DNA from: UBA7359 sp963976795
Lineage (GTDB): Bacteria > Pseudomonadota > Gammaproteobacteria > Eutrophobiales > Eutrophobiaceae
DNA length: 64,000 bases
Direction: 5' to 3'
Assembly (NCBI GenBank): GCA_963976795.1
Contig: CAXBLT010000008.1
Location: 49,879 to 113,878 of the forward strand
Part shown: piece after piece, positions 8,358 to 17,779 of the stretch
Layout: each line of letters starts with the position of its first letter
Numbering within the stretch: position 1 is the stretch's first letter
The notes under the pieces: generated by a model
Told to the model about the DNA's origin: nothing
The model's input: the letters and a program-made list of their open reading frames with translations, nothing else
The model's database searches: none
Program-made: the position numbers and the translations under genes

Positions 8358-8434
8358 GCCCTGGTAGCTCAGCTGGATAGAGCGTCCCCCTCCTAAGGGG
8401 AAGGCCAGAGGTTCGAATCCTCTTCAGGGCACCA
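8358..8434 (+). tRNA. tRNA-Arg (anticodon CCT)
   Basis: A complete cloverleaf can be folded by eye. The acceptor stem is GCCCTGG with TCAGGGC (one G-T at the base). The D stem is GCTC/GAGC. The anticodon stem TCCCC/GGGGA encloses CTCCTAA, giving anticodon CCT (reads AGG). The T arm AGAGG-TTCGAAT-CCTCT is standard. The discriminator A is followed by an encoded CCA. It stands alone between manC and fadD, on the opposite strand from both. Confidence 0.95.
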
Positions 8435-8471
8435 TCTAATATATTGAAAAAGATCTTATTAACTTGCTATT

Positions 8472-10277
8472 TCACTCTGATTTAGAGTTAAGATTATCCC
8501 CAGTGCTAGATTCTATTTCATCCCTCAATGCCCTACGCAGGACTTTGCCAACATTTGACTTTGGCAATTCTGAACGAAATTCTATTTGTTTGGGTACCTT
8601 ATAAGCCGTTAATTGTTCGCGGCAATGTTTAAGGATTAAATCTTTGGTCAGTGCTGCTGAACTACGGACTATATAGGCCTTTACAATTTCTCCTTTTTCT
8701 TCATTCTTTACACCAACAACTGCCGCTTCAATGATATCAGCGTGTAAGGTTAAAACATCCTCTACTTCATTTGGATAGACATTAAAACCAGAGACCAAAA
8801 TCATATCTTTTTTCCTATCTGCCAAATAGACATACCCCTTTTCATCCATCCAACCTACATCTCCACTCCTGAACCAGCCGTCTTCAAAGAAGACTTCTTC
8901 AGTTTCATGCGGTCTCTGCCAATAACTCTTCATCACCTGTGGACCGCGGATACAAATTTCACCAACTTCTCCAATTTCGACTTTATGACCAGTATCATCC
9001 ATTATTGTTATTTCAGTACTGGGAACGGGAACTCCAATAGAACCGTTGAATTCTTTTATATGCAAGGGATTAGCGGTAGCCATCGGACTAGTCTCAGTTA
9101 ATCCGTAGCCCTGGGTAATATGGCAGCCTGTAACCTGATACCAGCGTTGTGCTACATCCTGTGTCACAGCCATTCCGCCGCCAATGGTCAACCTAAGATT
9201 AGAGAAATCAACTTCGTCGAAACCTTCGGTATTTAACATAGCATTGAATAGCGTATTTACGCCAACCATGGTCGTAAATCTGGCATTTTTAATCGTGTTA
9301 ACAAAGCCCCGGAAATCTCTCGGGTTGGTTATTAACATAACTTCCTGCCCGTGTTTCATCGGCATAAAAAACGCAAGCGTTAGAGCAAAGATGTGATACA
9401 AGGGCAAGGCAGCGATTGTAATAACAGGATCATCATCTAATGACTGACTAGCCCATAAGGAGCATTGCGTGATATTGGCTAGCATATTTCTATGACTTAG
9501 CATCACGCCTTTTGAAACACCTGTTGTGCCGCCCGTGTATTGCAGAAAGGCAATGTCTTCGAGTTGTAACTCGACAGGTGTAAACGTCAGTTGTTTACCT
9601 TTTGATAAGATCTTATTGAAGCGTATGTATTTATCCAGATGCCATTTTGGCACCATGTGCTTCACCTTACTCACCATAAAGTTGATGACTTTTGATTTAG
9701 GAAAGGGAAAGAGATCTCCAAGTGATGTAACAACAACTTGATCCAAGTTTACTGTATCAATTACTTTTTCTAGCGTGTGAGCAAAGTTTTCCAAGATGAT
9801 AATCGCAACGGCACCAGAATCATTAACTTGATGCTCCAACTCCCTTGGACTATACATAGGGTTTACATTAACGACGATGCCACCCGCACGCAAAATACCA
9901 AACAACGCAACCGGATATTGCAGGACATTAGGTAGCATTAATGCAACACGATCTCCCTTTTGTAAATTTAATTCATTTTGAAGCCAGGCTGCAAACTGCT
10001 CGCTGAGTTCATAAACTTCAGCATAACTCAGTTTTTCCCCCATATTTGAGTACGCCGTACGCTCTGAAAACACATGACAAGAGGAGTTAAATATCTCGCA
10101 AAGTGAAGCATAACCATCAAGATTTATTGTTTCGGGGACACCTGTCTCATATTGAGAAAACCAGGGTGGTTTCAGTGCTGAACTCTCTTCTATTATTGCA
10201 GTATTTGAATTACCTAATAATCTGGATAACACCTGCTTAATGGCATGCAACATCCGAATGAATAAGTTACGCACCAT
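8472..10277 (-). CDS. fadD: Long-chain acyl-CoA synthetase (FadD-like)
   Basis: Activates long-chain fatty acids to acyl-CoA with ATP, the first step of beta-oxidation, at the inner membrane. The ANL-family P-loop is at about 247-257 (YTGGTTGVSKG). The later motifs YGLTETSP, GEICIRGPQVMKSYW, WFRSGDVGWMDEKGYVYLADRKKDMI and the C-terminal lysine segment KVPKQIEFRSELPKSNVGKVLRR are all present. An extra ~35-residue N-terminal stretch, amphipathic and basic, precedes the usual FadD start. It follows fadA by 12 nt in the same operon. Confidence 0.93.
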   Translation of the reverse strand: MVRNLFIRMLHAIKQVLSRLLGNSNTAIIEESSALKPPWFSQYETGVPETINLDGYASLCEIFNSSCHVFSERTAYSNMGEKLSYAEVYELSEQFAAWLQNELNLQKGDRVALMLPNVLQYPVALFGILRAGGIVVNVNPMYSPRELEHQVNDSGAVAIIILENFAHTLEKVIDTVNLDQVVVTSLGDLFPFPKSKVINFMVSKVKHMVPKWHLDKYIRFNKILSKGKQLTFTPVELQLEDIAFLQYTGGTTGVSKGVMLSHRNMLANITQCSLWASQSLDDDPVITIAALPLYHIFALTLAFFMPMKHGQEVMLITNPRDFRGFVNTIKNARFTTMVGVNTLFNAMLNTEGFDEVDFSNLRLTIGGGMAVTQDVAQRWYQVTGCHITQGYGLTETSPMATANPLHIKEFNGSIGVPVPSTEITIMDDTGHKVEIGEVGEICIRGPQVMKSYWQRPHETEEVFFEDGWFRSGDVGWMDEKGYVYLADRKKDMILVSGFNVYPNEVEDVLTLHADIIEAAVVGVKNEEKGEIVKAYIVRSSAALTKDLILKHCREQLTAYKVPKQIEFRSELPKSNVGKVLRRALRDEIESSTGDNLNSKSE

Positions 10278-10289
10278 AATAATATTTTA

Positions 10290-11480
10290 CTAGAAAGACT
10301 CGCAGATCATGGCAAAGCCCATACCAGTACCAATACACATGGTAACCATGCCATATTTGCCTTGAGTTCGTTTAAGACCATGCATCATCGTCGCAGTACG
10401 AATTGCACCCGTCGCTCCTAAAGGATGTCCTAATGCAATAGCACCTCCATTAGGATTTACCTTCTCTCTATCTAATTTCAATTCATTACATACCGCTAAG
10501 CTCTGAGCAGCAAAAGCCTCGTTGAGTTCTATCCAGTCCAATTGATCTTGTTTCAATCCCGCCTGTTTTAAGCACATAGGTATAGCTTCTTTCGGGCCAA
10601 TTCCCATAACTTCAGCAGGGACACCAGCAACAGAAGAAGCAATGAATCTGCCCATGGGTTCTAGATTGTATTCTTTTAAGATTTTTTCACTTACCAACAA
10701 TACTGCACCTGCACCATCTGACATCTGTGATGAATTCCCTGCCGTCACCGTTCCATCGGCACGAAACACCGTTCTCAACTTTGCCAATGCCTCGACTGAA
10801 GAACCAGGTCTTGGACCTTCATCATGAGTCACTGTGTATTCCTGTTGTACTGTTTCTAATTGTCCTGGGTTTAAAAAAGAACAATTTACGTCGTAATCCA
10901 AAATCTCATTATTAAAATATCCTGCCTCTGTCGCGGCTAAAGCACGACGATGAGATTCAACAGCGAACAAGTCCTGATCTTCACGACTTATCTTCCATCG
11001 TTCGGCGACCTTTTCTGCAGTGATCCCCATGCCGTAGGCGATAGCAACATTGTCATCTTCAAAGACCTTGGGATTTAACGCAATCTTATTACCCATCATA
11101 GGAATCATTGTCATAGATTCTGTACCACCCGCAATCATCACATCCGCCTCACCGACGCGAATACGATCAGCAGCAAGGGCCACGGCTTGAGAGCCAGAGG
11201 AACAAAATCGATTAATCGTCATGGCAGGAACATGATTCGGAAAGCCCGCCAGTAGAGTTGCGATACGCGCAACATTCATACCCTGCTCTCCCTCAGGCAT
11301 CGCACAACCGATAATCACATCGGCAACTCTGTCTTTCAGTTCAAGGTTGTTTGCAACGACACCGTTGAGGACATGGGCAAGGAGATCATCTGGACGAACG
11401 TGTTTAAACTGACCATTGTACTTTGCAACCGGCGTTCTAAAAGCATCAACAATATAAGCATCTTGTAAAGTCTGACTCAC
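10290..11480 (-). CDS. fadA: 3-ketoacyl-CoA thiolase / acetyl-CoA C-acyltransferase (FadA-like)
   Basis: Cleaves 3-ketoacyl-CoA to acetyl-CoA and shortened acyl-CoA. Catalytic residues are C93 (INRFCSSGSQA), H352 (ALGHPLGATG) and C382 (MCIGTGMG). Length of 396 aa is normal. The start is GTG at 11480, with GAGGA about 9 nt upstream; no ATG fits the family N-terminus. It lies 16 nt downstream of the multifunctional FadB-like gene, as expected for the two partners of one beta-oxidation complex. Confidence 0.95.
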   Translation of the reverse strand: MSQTLQDAYIVDAFRTPVAKYNGQFKHVRPDDLLAHVLNGVVANNLELKDRVADVIIGCAMPEGEQGMNVARIATLLAGFPNHVPAMTINRFCSSGSQAVALAADRIRVGEADVMIAGGTESMTMIPMMGNKIALNPKVFEDDNVAIAYGMGITAEKVAERWKISREDQDLFAVESHRRALAATEAGYFNNEILDYDVNCSFLNPGQLETVQQEYTVTHDEGPRPGSSVEALAKLRTVFRADGTVTAGNSSQMSDGAGAVLLVSEKILKEYNLEPMGRFIASSVAGVPAEVMGIGPKEAIPMCLKQAGLKQDQLDWIELNEAFAAQSLAVCNELKLDREKVNPNGGAIALGHPLGATGAIRTATMMHGLKRTQGKYGMVTMCIGTGMGFAMICESF

Positions 11481-11496
11481 AATTTAATTCCTCGTA

Positions 11497-13851
11497 TTAG
11501 TTTCGCAGTGGTTTGCCGGTTTTCAGTGTATGCATGATCCGCTGCTGGGTTTTTTCCGTCTGGATCAATTCAACAAAATATTCTCTCTCTAGTTTAAGTA
11601 ACCAATCCTGACTAACCATGGTTCCACTTTCCACATCGCCTCCGCTCAAGACCGTGGCAATTCCCTCAGCGATCTTGTAATCATGTTCTGAGATAAAATG
11701 CCCTTCCAGCATATTAGTGGCAAGCATCATCAAAGTAGCTTTACCTGTCTTACCAGTAACTTTAACGGGCTTATCTCGACGTTGTGGTCTCGCACCACTC
11801 TCTGCAAGAGCGCGGGCGTGATGTATAGCAACATGTAAAATTTCATGTTGATTCGCGACAATGACATCTTCTGCTGATAACAAACCAAGATGTTTTGCGT
11901 CCAAAGCGCTAGCTGAGACCTTAGCCATTGCTGTTAATTCGAATGCCGCTTGTACATGCGGAAATAGATCACCACCTTTAGCATTAACCATGGCATTAAG
12001 AGCTAATTCTTTTAAACCACCTCCAGCAGGTAATAAACCTACCCCTGCCTCTACCAATCCGATATATGATTCCATCGCTGCAACAGTTAAATTACAATGC
12101 ATCTGGAATTCACAACCACCCCCAAGCGCCATGCCTTGCACGGCAGCAACGGTTGGAGCCCTGCAATGTTTGAGTGCCATACTGGCCTGCTGAAACTTTT
12201 TAACGATGCCATCGACTGCAACAACATTACCAGCTTTAAGCTCATTACCAACCTGAGTTAGATCTGCACCAACCGCAAACGGTGTAGTTGGATGCCATAA
12301 GACCAATGCAGCATGGTTCTTATCAGTCTCGTCACAAGCTTGCAAAACACTATCTAACACAGCTTCGCTAATAGTATGCATTTTGGTTTTGAATGAGAGG
12401 ATGGCAATATCATCATCCTGATTCCACAAACGCACAGAGTCATTTTCAAAAATCGTACTACCTAAGCCTGTCTTTAGCGGGATGACATTTTCTCGTAATT
12501 TCTGTCGTGTATAGACAGGATTATTACGCAAAGGTAGATAGGTTTTCTGTATAGGTGACCAGGAACCATCTGCATGGTGGATTTCACTTAAACTCTTAGA
12601 CCATTCAGGTAAGTTAGTTTTACTCATAGCCTGATCCGTCTTGATATGTTCTTCAATTGCAGCAACTACATCAGACCAACCTATTGCCTGCATGATCTCA
12701 AACGGTCCTTGCTCCCAACCAAAGCCCCAGCGTATTGCAAAATCGATATCAGCAGCGCTGGAGGCAATATCTTCAAGATGAAAACAACAATAGTGAAATA
12801 GGTCAATCAACATTCTATAAACAAATTGAGCTTGTTCGGATTTATCATCCTTAAGTATATTAAAACGTTGACTCCAATCTTTATTCTTCAAGATACCTGC
12901 TAAAACATCATCTACATGTGCGTTGGCATCTATATGTCGTTTCTCTTTTGGACTAAAGACCTGCTTTCCCTTGTTAATATAAATACCTTTTCCGACTTTC
13001 TGCCCCAGTGCACCTTCTTTTATCAAAGCCCGAATGTATTCGGGCAATTGATAATAATTATGCCAGGGATCTCCATTAAGATTATCATCCATTGTCTGCA
13101 CTACATGAGAGAGCACATCCAGTCCTACCACATCCATCGTACGAAAGGTTCCTGACTTTGGTCGGCCTAATGGTTTTGCGGTAATTTGATCGACAACTTC
13201 AAAAGGGATATTCAACTTCTCAGCATGATGTATGGTGGCAAGTAAATTAAATACACCAATACGATTGGCAATGAAATTTGGCGTATCTTTAGCAACCACC
13301 ACTCCCTTACCAAGGCTTGTTACTAAAAATTCTTCCAGAGAATTGATATGTTCTAGCTTGGTAGTAACACAGGGAATCAGCTCTACCAGATGCATATATC
13401 GTGGTGGATTAAAGAAATGAATGCCGAGAAACTGCTCTCTCTTATCTTCTGGAAGAATTTCTGCCAGCTGATTTATACTCAGTCCTGAGGTATTAGTCGC
13501 CAGTATTGCATCGTTTTTTATAAAGCTATTGATTTTGTCATAAAGATCCTTTTTCCAATCCATATTTTCGGCAATGGCCTCAATAATAAGATCGCAGTCT
13601 TTTAGTTTAGCCAAATCATCATCATAGTTAGCCGTTTCTATCGCGTATTGAACACTGTTTGTTGCAAATGGGGCAGGCTTAAGTTTTGCCAAACGTTTAA
13701 GCGCTTGTTTACTTAAAGCGTTTTTATCTTTTTCATCGGCAGCTAACTCAAATAAAATTACTGGGACATGCATGTTCGCCAATAATGCAGCAATCTGTGC
13801 GCCCATAACTCCGGCACCAAGCACAGCGACTTTATCAAAATATTTTTTCAT
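11497..13851 (-). CDS. 3-hydroxyacyl-CoA dehydrogenase / enoyl-CoA hydratase (FadB/FadN-like)
   Basis: Two-domain beta-oxidation enzyme carrying hydratase and dehydrogenase activities. Domain order is dehydrogenase first: the NAD-binding GxGxxG (VLGAGVMGAQIA) is at residues 8-19, with HFFNPPRYMHLVELI and the C-terminal dehydrogenase domain in the first half. The crotonase domain comes last (AVQGMALGGGCEFQMHC, then GLVEAGVGLLPAGGGLKEL). This order is the reverse of E. coli FadB and matches FadN-type proteins, so I leave the symbol blank. It heads the fadB-fadA-fadD run; 130 nt separate it from fadE, enough for a separate promoter. Confidence 0.93.
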   Translation of the reverse strand: MKKYFDKVAVLGAGVMGAQIAALLANMHVPVILFELAADEKDKNALSKQALKRLAKLKPAPFATNSVQYAIETANYDDDLAKLKDCDLIIEAIAENMDWKKDLYDKINSFIKNDAILATNTSGLSINQLAEILPEDKREQFLGIHFFNPPRYMHLVELIPCVTTKLEHINSLEEFLVTSLGKGVVVAKDTPNFIANRIGVFNLLATIHHAEKLNIPFEVVDQITAKPLGRPKSGTFRTMDVVGLDVLSHVVQTMDDNLNGDPWHNYYQLPEYIRALIKEGALGQKVGKGIYINKGKQVFSPKEKRHIDANAHVDDVLAGILKNKDWSQRFNILKDDKSEQAQFVYRMLIDLFHYCCFHLEDIASSAADIDFAIRWGFGWEQGPFEIMQAIGWSDVVAAIEEHIKTDQAMSKTNLPEWSKSLSEIHHADGSWSPIQKTYLPLRNNPVYTRQKLRENVIPLKTGLGSTIFENDSVRLWNQDDDIAILSFKTKMHTISEAVLDSVLQACDETDKNHAALVLWHPTTPFAVGADLTQVGNELKAGNVVAVDGIVKKFQQASMALKHCRAPTVAAVQGMALGGGCEFQMHCNLTVAAMESYIGLVEAGVGLLPAGGGLKELALNAMVNAKGGDLFPHVQAAFELTAMAKVSASALDAKHLGLLSAEDVIVANQHEILHVAIHHARALAESGARPQRRDKPVKVTGKTGKATLMMLATNMLEGHFISEHDYKIAEGIATVLSGGDVESGTMVSQDWLLKLEREYFVELIQTEKTQQRIMHTLKTGKPLRN

Positions 13852-13981
13852 AATTAAATTATGTACTCTTATATATAGTAGTTCGTTTGTTAATCTGTTT
13901 ATTTTTGCTCACAGTTAAGGCTTTATTCTCATGCTCTATGGTAATGTTGGAGTATCTTGTGACATTAATATAAACACTATC

Positions 13982-16447
13982 TCAAGCGACATTTGTATTT
14001 GGTACTTGAGCCTCACCTTCACAGGGCTTACGAATTAGCTCCAATTCATCGAAGTCATCCACATGAATAACTGTCATTAGATGCTCATCAAAGACTCTTA
14101 ACTGATTCTCTTCCGTGTCGCTGATCACCCCAGCTTCATGAGCCGCTTTGATTAGTTCCAGCCCTTGCAACTTGGGAATAACCTTTTCTTTAACTGCTTG
14201 ACGGATTTGTGAATTAATCGGTTCTAAACTTAGACTTTCAAGAAAAACTGCATTCACATGAGCCAACGGATTATTATCAGCGTCTTCTAAAAATAAACCG
14301 GCAGTCAGACGATCCCTTGCTTCATTATTTTGTGTAATAACCTCAACGACTTTCGTTTCCAATTTGTCATTGGGCGGAGTGAAGTGCATCCCTAATGGAA
14401 AAACAACAATCTTTAATCCATGAGCCAGAATACGATTTGGGTAATTGTCAACAATACCTTTGAAAGCCTCCTGATACTCATAAATCAAGTATTCCAGAGC
14501 CCATTGAACGATAGGAAAATCTTCATCCGGACAGCCCTCGTTTTCATAATGCTTAATGACCATGCTAGCGAGATATAAATTACTTAGTAGATCACCCATC
14601 CGCGCTGACAACATTTCCATAAATTTCAACTTAGATTGCAACGAAAGCATAGAAACATCAGCAATCAAGGCAAAGGCCGCGCTAAAACGTGTTAAGTGTG
14701 CGTAATAAGGCGCGAGTTTTCGATTCCCCGGGTTACTGACAATGCGTGAACCGGTTAATGCAAATGACAAAGAACGTACTGCATTAGTAATGCTATAACC
14801 AATATGGTTAAACAGTACATCATCAAATTCTGCAAGAACTTCTTCACTACTCTCCTGTTGAGCAAGTTCCATCTCTTTTAAAACATAAGGATGACTACGC
14901 GTTGCACCTTGACCAAAGATCATTAAGTTTCGAGTCAGAATATTTGCTCCTTCAACCGTGATGGCAACTGGTACAGATTCATAACCAGCAGCAACATAAT
15001 TTCTTGGCCCTTTCATTACCGCCTTGCCGCCGTGGATATCCATAGCGTCAATAGCACATTGTCGTCCCATCTCTGTACAGTGGTATTTAATGATGGCTGA
15101 AGGTACCGCAGGTTTTTCACCTCTATCTACAGATTGGATAGTATGAATACGAGCGGCATTAACGATATAGCCCAAACCAGTCATACGGGCTAAAGGTTTT
15201 TGTATCCCTTCAAAGTTTTTCAATTGCACGCCAAATTGTTTGCGCAGACTGGTATATGCAGAAGTGCCCAAGATAGCCCGTTTTGCAAATGCGGCACCTC
15301 CAGTTGGCAAGGTAATGCAGCGACCAACGGAAAGACAATTCACCAGCATCGTCCAGCCTTTTCCGGCCATCTCAGTACCGCCGATAATATAATCAAGAGG
15401 AACGAAGATACCTTCACCTTCTATAGGACCATTTAAAAAGGCATCACCGATCGGCAGATGTCGACGACCGATCTTCATCCCTTCTGTATCGCGAGGTAGC
15501 AACGCACAAGTAATGCCATAATCATCCACTTCACCTATAAGATGCTCCGGATCTTGTAACTTAAACGCCAGCCCCACTAAAGTTGCTATGGGTGACAAGG
15601 TGATATAACGTTTATTGAAATTTAACTTCATACCAATAATTTCTTTACCATCCCACATCCCCTTGCAGACGACACCTGTATCAGGGATAGAAGTCGCATC
15701 GGAACCCGCCAAAGGCGCAGTTAGTGCAAAACAGGGGATCTCTTTTCCAGAAGATAACCTGGGAAGATAAAAGTTTTTTTGTTCTTCGGTGCCATATTTA
15801 ATTAGTAGTTCGCCGGGGCCTAATGAGTTAGGTACGGCAACAAGATATGTAATGGCAGCTCCGGTATTTGACAATTTAATAAGCACTTCTGATTGAGCGA
15901 CTGCGGATAATGCCAAGCCACCATACTGCTTTGGAATGATCATGCTAAGGAAGCCATTGTCTCGAATATATTGAATAATATGATTCGGAATCACATTCCA
16001 ATCATGATTGATCGTCCAGGCATCTGCCATGCGACATAGTTCAGTTACCGGACCGTCAATAAATTCTTTTTCATCATTACTCAACTCGGGTTTTTCAATA
16101 CTGGTCAAACTATCCCAATCAGGGTCACCACTAAATAGCTCTCCATCCCACCAAACCGTACCGGCATCAATGGCTTCTTTTTCGGTCTCTGAGAGTGACG
16201 GCAACATTTTTTTAAACATGCTAAAGAATGGTTTTGAAATTTTTCTCTGTCGCAGGGACTTCATACTTGATAAAGCACATATTAGTGCCAGGATGCCAAG
16301 AAAAAACGTAAAAACAGGATTGAGTGAGGCAACGAATGAAACTACCAATGAAATAATGCTGCCGATAGTAAACGCCTGTAAACCTGTCTGTTTTAGCACC
16401 AAAACCGCCAAAGCAGCAATGATGATGAAGGTGATCAGTAAAGCCAT
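13982..16447 (-). CDS. fadE: Acyl-CoA dehydrogenase FadE
   Basis: Large proteobacterial acyl-CoA dehydrogenase, FAD-linked, oxidising acyl-CoA to enoyl-CoA. The 821 residues begin with two hydrophobic segments (about 2-20 and 25-62), typical of membrane-attached FadE. The catalytic domain follows with IPKQYGGLALSAVAQSEVL, PCFALTAPLAGSDATSIPDTG and the FAD/substrate region (AIDAMDIHGGKAVMKGPRNYV, with VEGANILTRN). A C-terminal helical extension (DUF1974 type) completes it. It is transcribed divergently from a TetR-family gene, with a long palindrome just upstream of its start. Confidence 0.95.
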   Translation of the reverse strand: MALLITFIIIAALAVLVLKQTGLQAFTIGSIISLVVSFVASLNPVFTFFLGILALICALSSMKSLRQRKISKPFFSMFKKMLPSLSETEKEAIDAGTVWWDGELFSGDPDWDSLTSIEKPELSNDEKEFIDGPVTELCRMADAWTINHDWNVIPNHIIQYIRDNGFLSMIIPKQYGGLALSAVAQSEVLIKLSNTGAAITYLVAVPNSLGPGELLIKYGTEEQKNFYLPRLSSGKEIPCFALTAPLAGSDATSIPDTGVVCKGMWDGKEIIGMKLNFNKRYITLSPIATLVGLAFKLQDPEHLIGEVDDYGITCALLPRDTEGMKIGRRHLPIGDAFLNGPIEGEGIFVPLDYIIGGTEMAGKGWTMLVNCLSVGRCITLPTGGAAFAKRAILGTSAYTSLRKQFGVQLKNFEGIQKPLARMTGLGYIVNAARIHTIQSVDRGEKPAVPSAIIKYHCTEMGRQCAIDAMDIHGGKAVMKGPRNYVAAGYESVPVAITVEGANILTRNLMIFGQGATRSHPYVLKEMELAQQESSEEVLAEFDDVLFNHIGYSITNAVRSLSFALTGSRIVSNPGNRKLAPYYAHLTRFSAAFALIADVSMLSLQSKLKFMEMLSARMGDLLSNLYLASMVIKHYENEGCPDEDFPIVQWALEYLIYEYQEAFKGIVDNYPNRILAHGLKIVVFPLGMHFTPPNDKLETKVVEVITQNNEARDRLTAGLFLEDADNNPLAHVNAVFLESLSLEPINSQIRQAVKEKVIPKLQGLELIKAAHEAGVISDTEENQLRVFDEHLMTVIHVDDFDELELIRKPCEGEAQVPNTNVA

Positions 16448-16467
16448 TTTAGTTCTCTCTGTCTTGG

Positions 16468-16495
16468 TTATAAGAGCGAGCGCTCGTTTTTATAA
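16468..16495. promoter_or_regulatory. Palindromic operator between fadE and the TetR gene
   Basis: A 28-nt near-perfect palindrome (mismatched only at two symmetric pairs) centred on CGAGCGCTCG (16477-16486), with TTATAA at both outer ends. It starts 21 nt upstream of the fadE ATG and lies in the divergent promoter region of the TetR-type gene. It contains GAGCGAGCGCTC, and the same pattern GAGC-R-A-S-Y-GCTC recurs upstream of fadH (19846-19861). TetR-family proteins bind palindromes of this size, so autoregulation plus control of fadE is the natural reading. Confidence 0.8.
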
Positions 16496-16594
16496 ATTGA
16501 GATGTTAATCCAATATGTGTTAAGCTGTCCAGCAATAATTAACGAAAAAGTAATCCTCTCAAAAAATACTTTTAAAAAGAATAGCTTGAAATCC

Positions 16595-17266
16595 ATGAAT
16601 TACGATCAATTTAAGTCAAATTTTGCTTATAAGGGAAAGTCAGTTTATGCAACCGTGTTTGAAATGCATAAAGATAATATAAAAACTAAAAAACGGAAAT
16701 TTGCAGTTAACAACCTAGAAAAAATTTTCAAAGCAACATTTAAGATTTCTTCCAAAATCGGCTTCCATGAAATGTCCTTACGAGGACTCTGCCAAGAAAC
16801 TGGTTTGAGTATGGGAGGTATTTATTCTTGCATAGAATCTAAGGATATTATTGCTATTTTCGTCAAAGACTTAGTTCAGCATGTTTTCTCTGAGATTATT
16901 GAAGCTGCCCTTGTGCTGGACGATCCTCAACAGGCGCTGGACGATCTTATTCGTCATAGCATGTATTCCACTGACATTTTGCACCCCTGGTTTTATTTCC
17001 TTTATTTTGAAACACGCAGCTTACCCAAAGACCACCAGCAAGATTCAAAGAACATTGAATTGAATATGATTGAAAATATTGAAATGCTGATAAATAAAAT
17101 TAATCCAGGAAAAAAACCTATTAACAACCATTTCATTGCAACTATGACACTCGCCATGATTCAGGAACGTTATTTAAAACATTGGAAATATAAAGGTGAT
17201 GATACCAATATTGATGAACATGCTGGTGAGATAATAAGACTTGTACATTCAGCACTTTCCTATTAA
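16595..17266 (+). CDS. TetR/AcrR-family transcriptional regulator
   Basis: One-component repressor-like protein. The DNA-binding helix-turn-helix is clear: IFKATFKISSKIGFHEMSL, then RGLCQETGLSMGGIYSCIESKDII. The C-terminal ~150 residues are a helical ligand domain with no specific signature. Position opposite fadE and beside fadH suggests an acyl-CoA or fatty-acid ligand (inference). The start is uncertain: the frame is open from 16502, but the ATG at 16595 gives a normal 223-aa length and leaves room for the promoter and operator; a later ATG at 16661 is also possible. No good Shine-Dalgarno precedes any of them. Confidence 0.88.
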   Translation: MNYDQFKSNFAYKGKSVYATVFEMHKDNIKTKKRKFAVNNLEKIFKATFKISSKIGFHEMSLRGLCQETGLSMGGIYSCIESKDIIAIFVKDLVQHVFSEIIEAALVLDDPQQALDDLIRHSMYSTDILHPWFYFLYFETRSLPKDHQQDSKNIELNMIENIEMLINKINPGKKPINNHFIATMTLAMIQERYLKHWKYKGDDTNIDEHAGEIIRLVHSALSY

Positions 17267-17287
17267 CAGCTATCGTGTAAATTGATT

Positions 17288-17749
17288 ATGAACCGTATAA
17301 CCCCTTTTCGCTTCAAGACTATCTTTAATTTTTACCCGCCATTATTTATCAATCGAACTAAAGTGACACACGTTAGCGATGACTTTAAAGAGGTTGATGT
17401 GGTATTACGTTTTTCATTAATGAACCGAAATTTTAACGGTAGCACCTTCGGCGGTTCGATATTTATGGCAGCAGATGCTTATTATCCAGTAATGTATCGT
17501 GCCGCATTATTGAATCGGCAGATCAAGAGTCAAGCTTGGCTCAAGCAGGCGGAAATTGATTATCTAAAACCTGCCTATAGTGATTTAACCTATAAATATC
17601 GATTAAGTGATGACGATATGAATAACGCTGAGATTGCAATAAAAGAATCGGGTAGATTTAAGGAATGGCATACAGTAGAAGCTGTAGATAAAGAAGGTGA
17701 TATTTGTGCTCGTATTAAATTATTATCGTACCTAAGAGCAGATCATTAA
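17288..17749 (+). CDS. DUF4442 hotdog-fold, thioesterase-like protein
   Basis: Small protein of the DUF4442 family, distant hotdog-fold relatives of acyl-CoA thioesterases. Supporting segments are VDVVLRFSLMNRNFNGSTFGGSIFMAADAYYPVMY and the beta-rich C-terminus. In many hotdog thioesterases the helix following the HG motif holds the active site; here that position reads FGGSIFMAAD, so catalytic activity is uncertain. A TTG at 17282 is also in frame, but the ATG at 17288 is the natural start. It lies 21 nt after the TetR gene and probably shares its transcript. A role in acyl-CoA metabolism is inferred from neighbours. Confidence 0.8.
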   Translation: MNRITPFRFKTIFNFYPPLFINRTKVTHVSDDFKEVDVVLRFSLMNRNFNGSTFGGSIFMAADAYYPVMYRAALLNRQIKSQAWLKQAEIDYLKPAYSDLTYKYRLSDDDMNNAEIAIKESGRFKEWHTVEAVDKEGDICARIKLLSYLRADH

Positions 17750-17779
17750 TCCTGAAAAATTATAACCTAACAAGCTTTT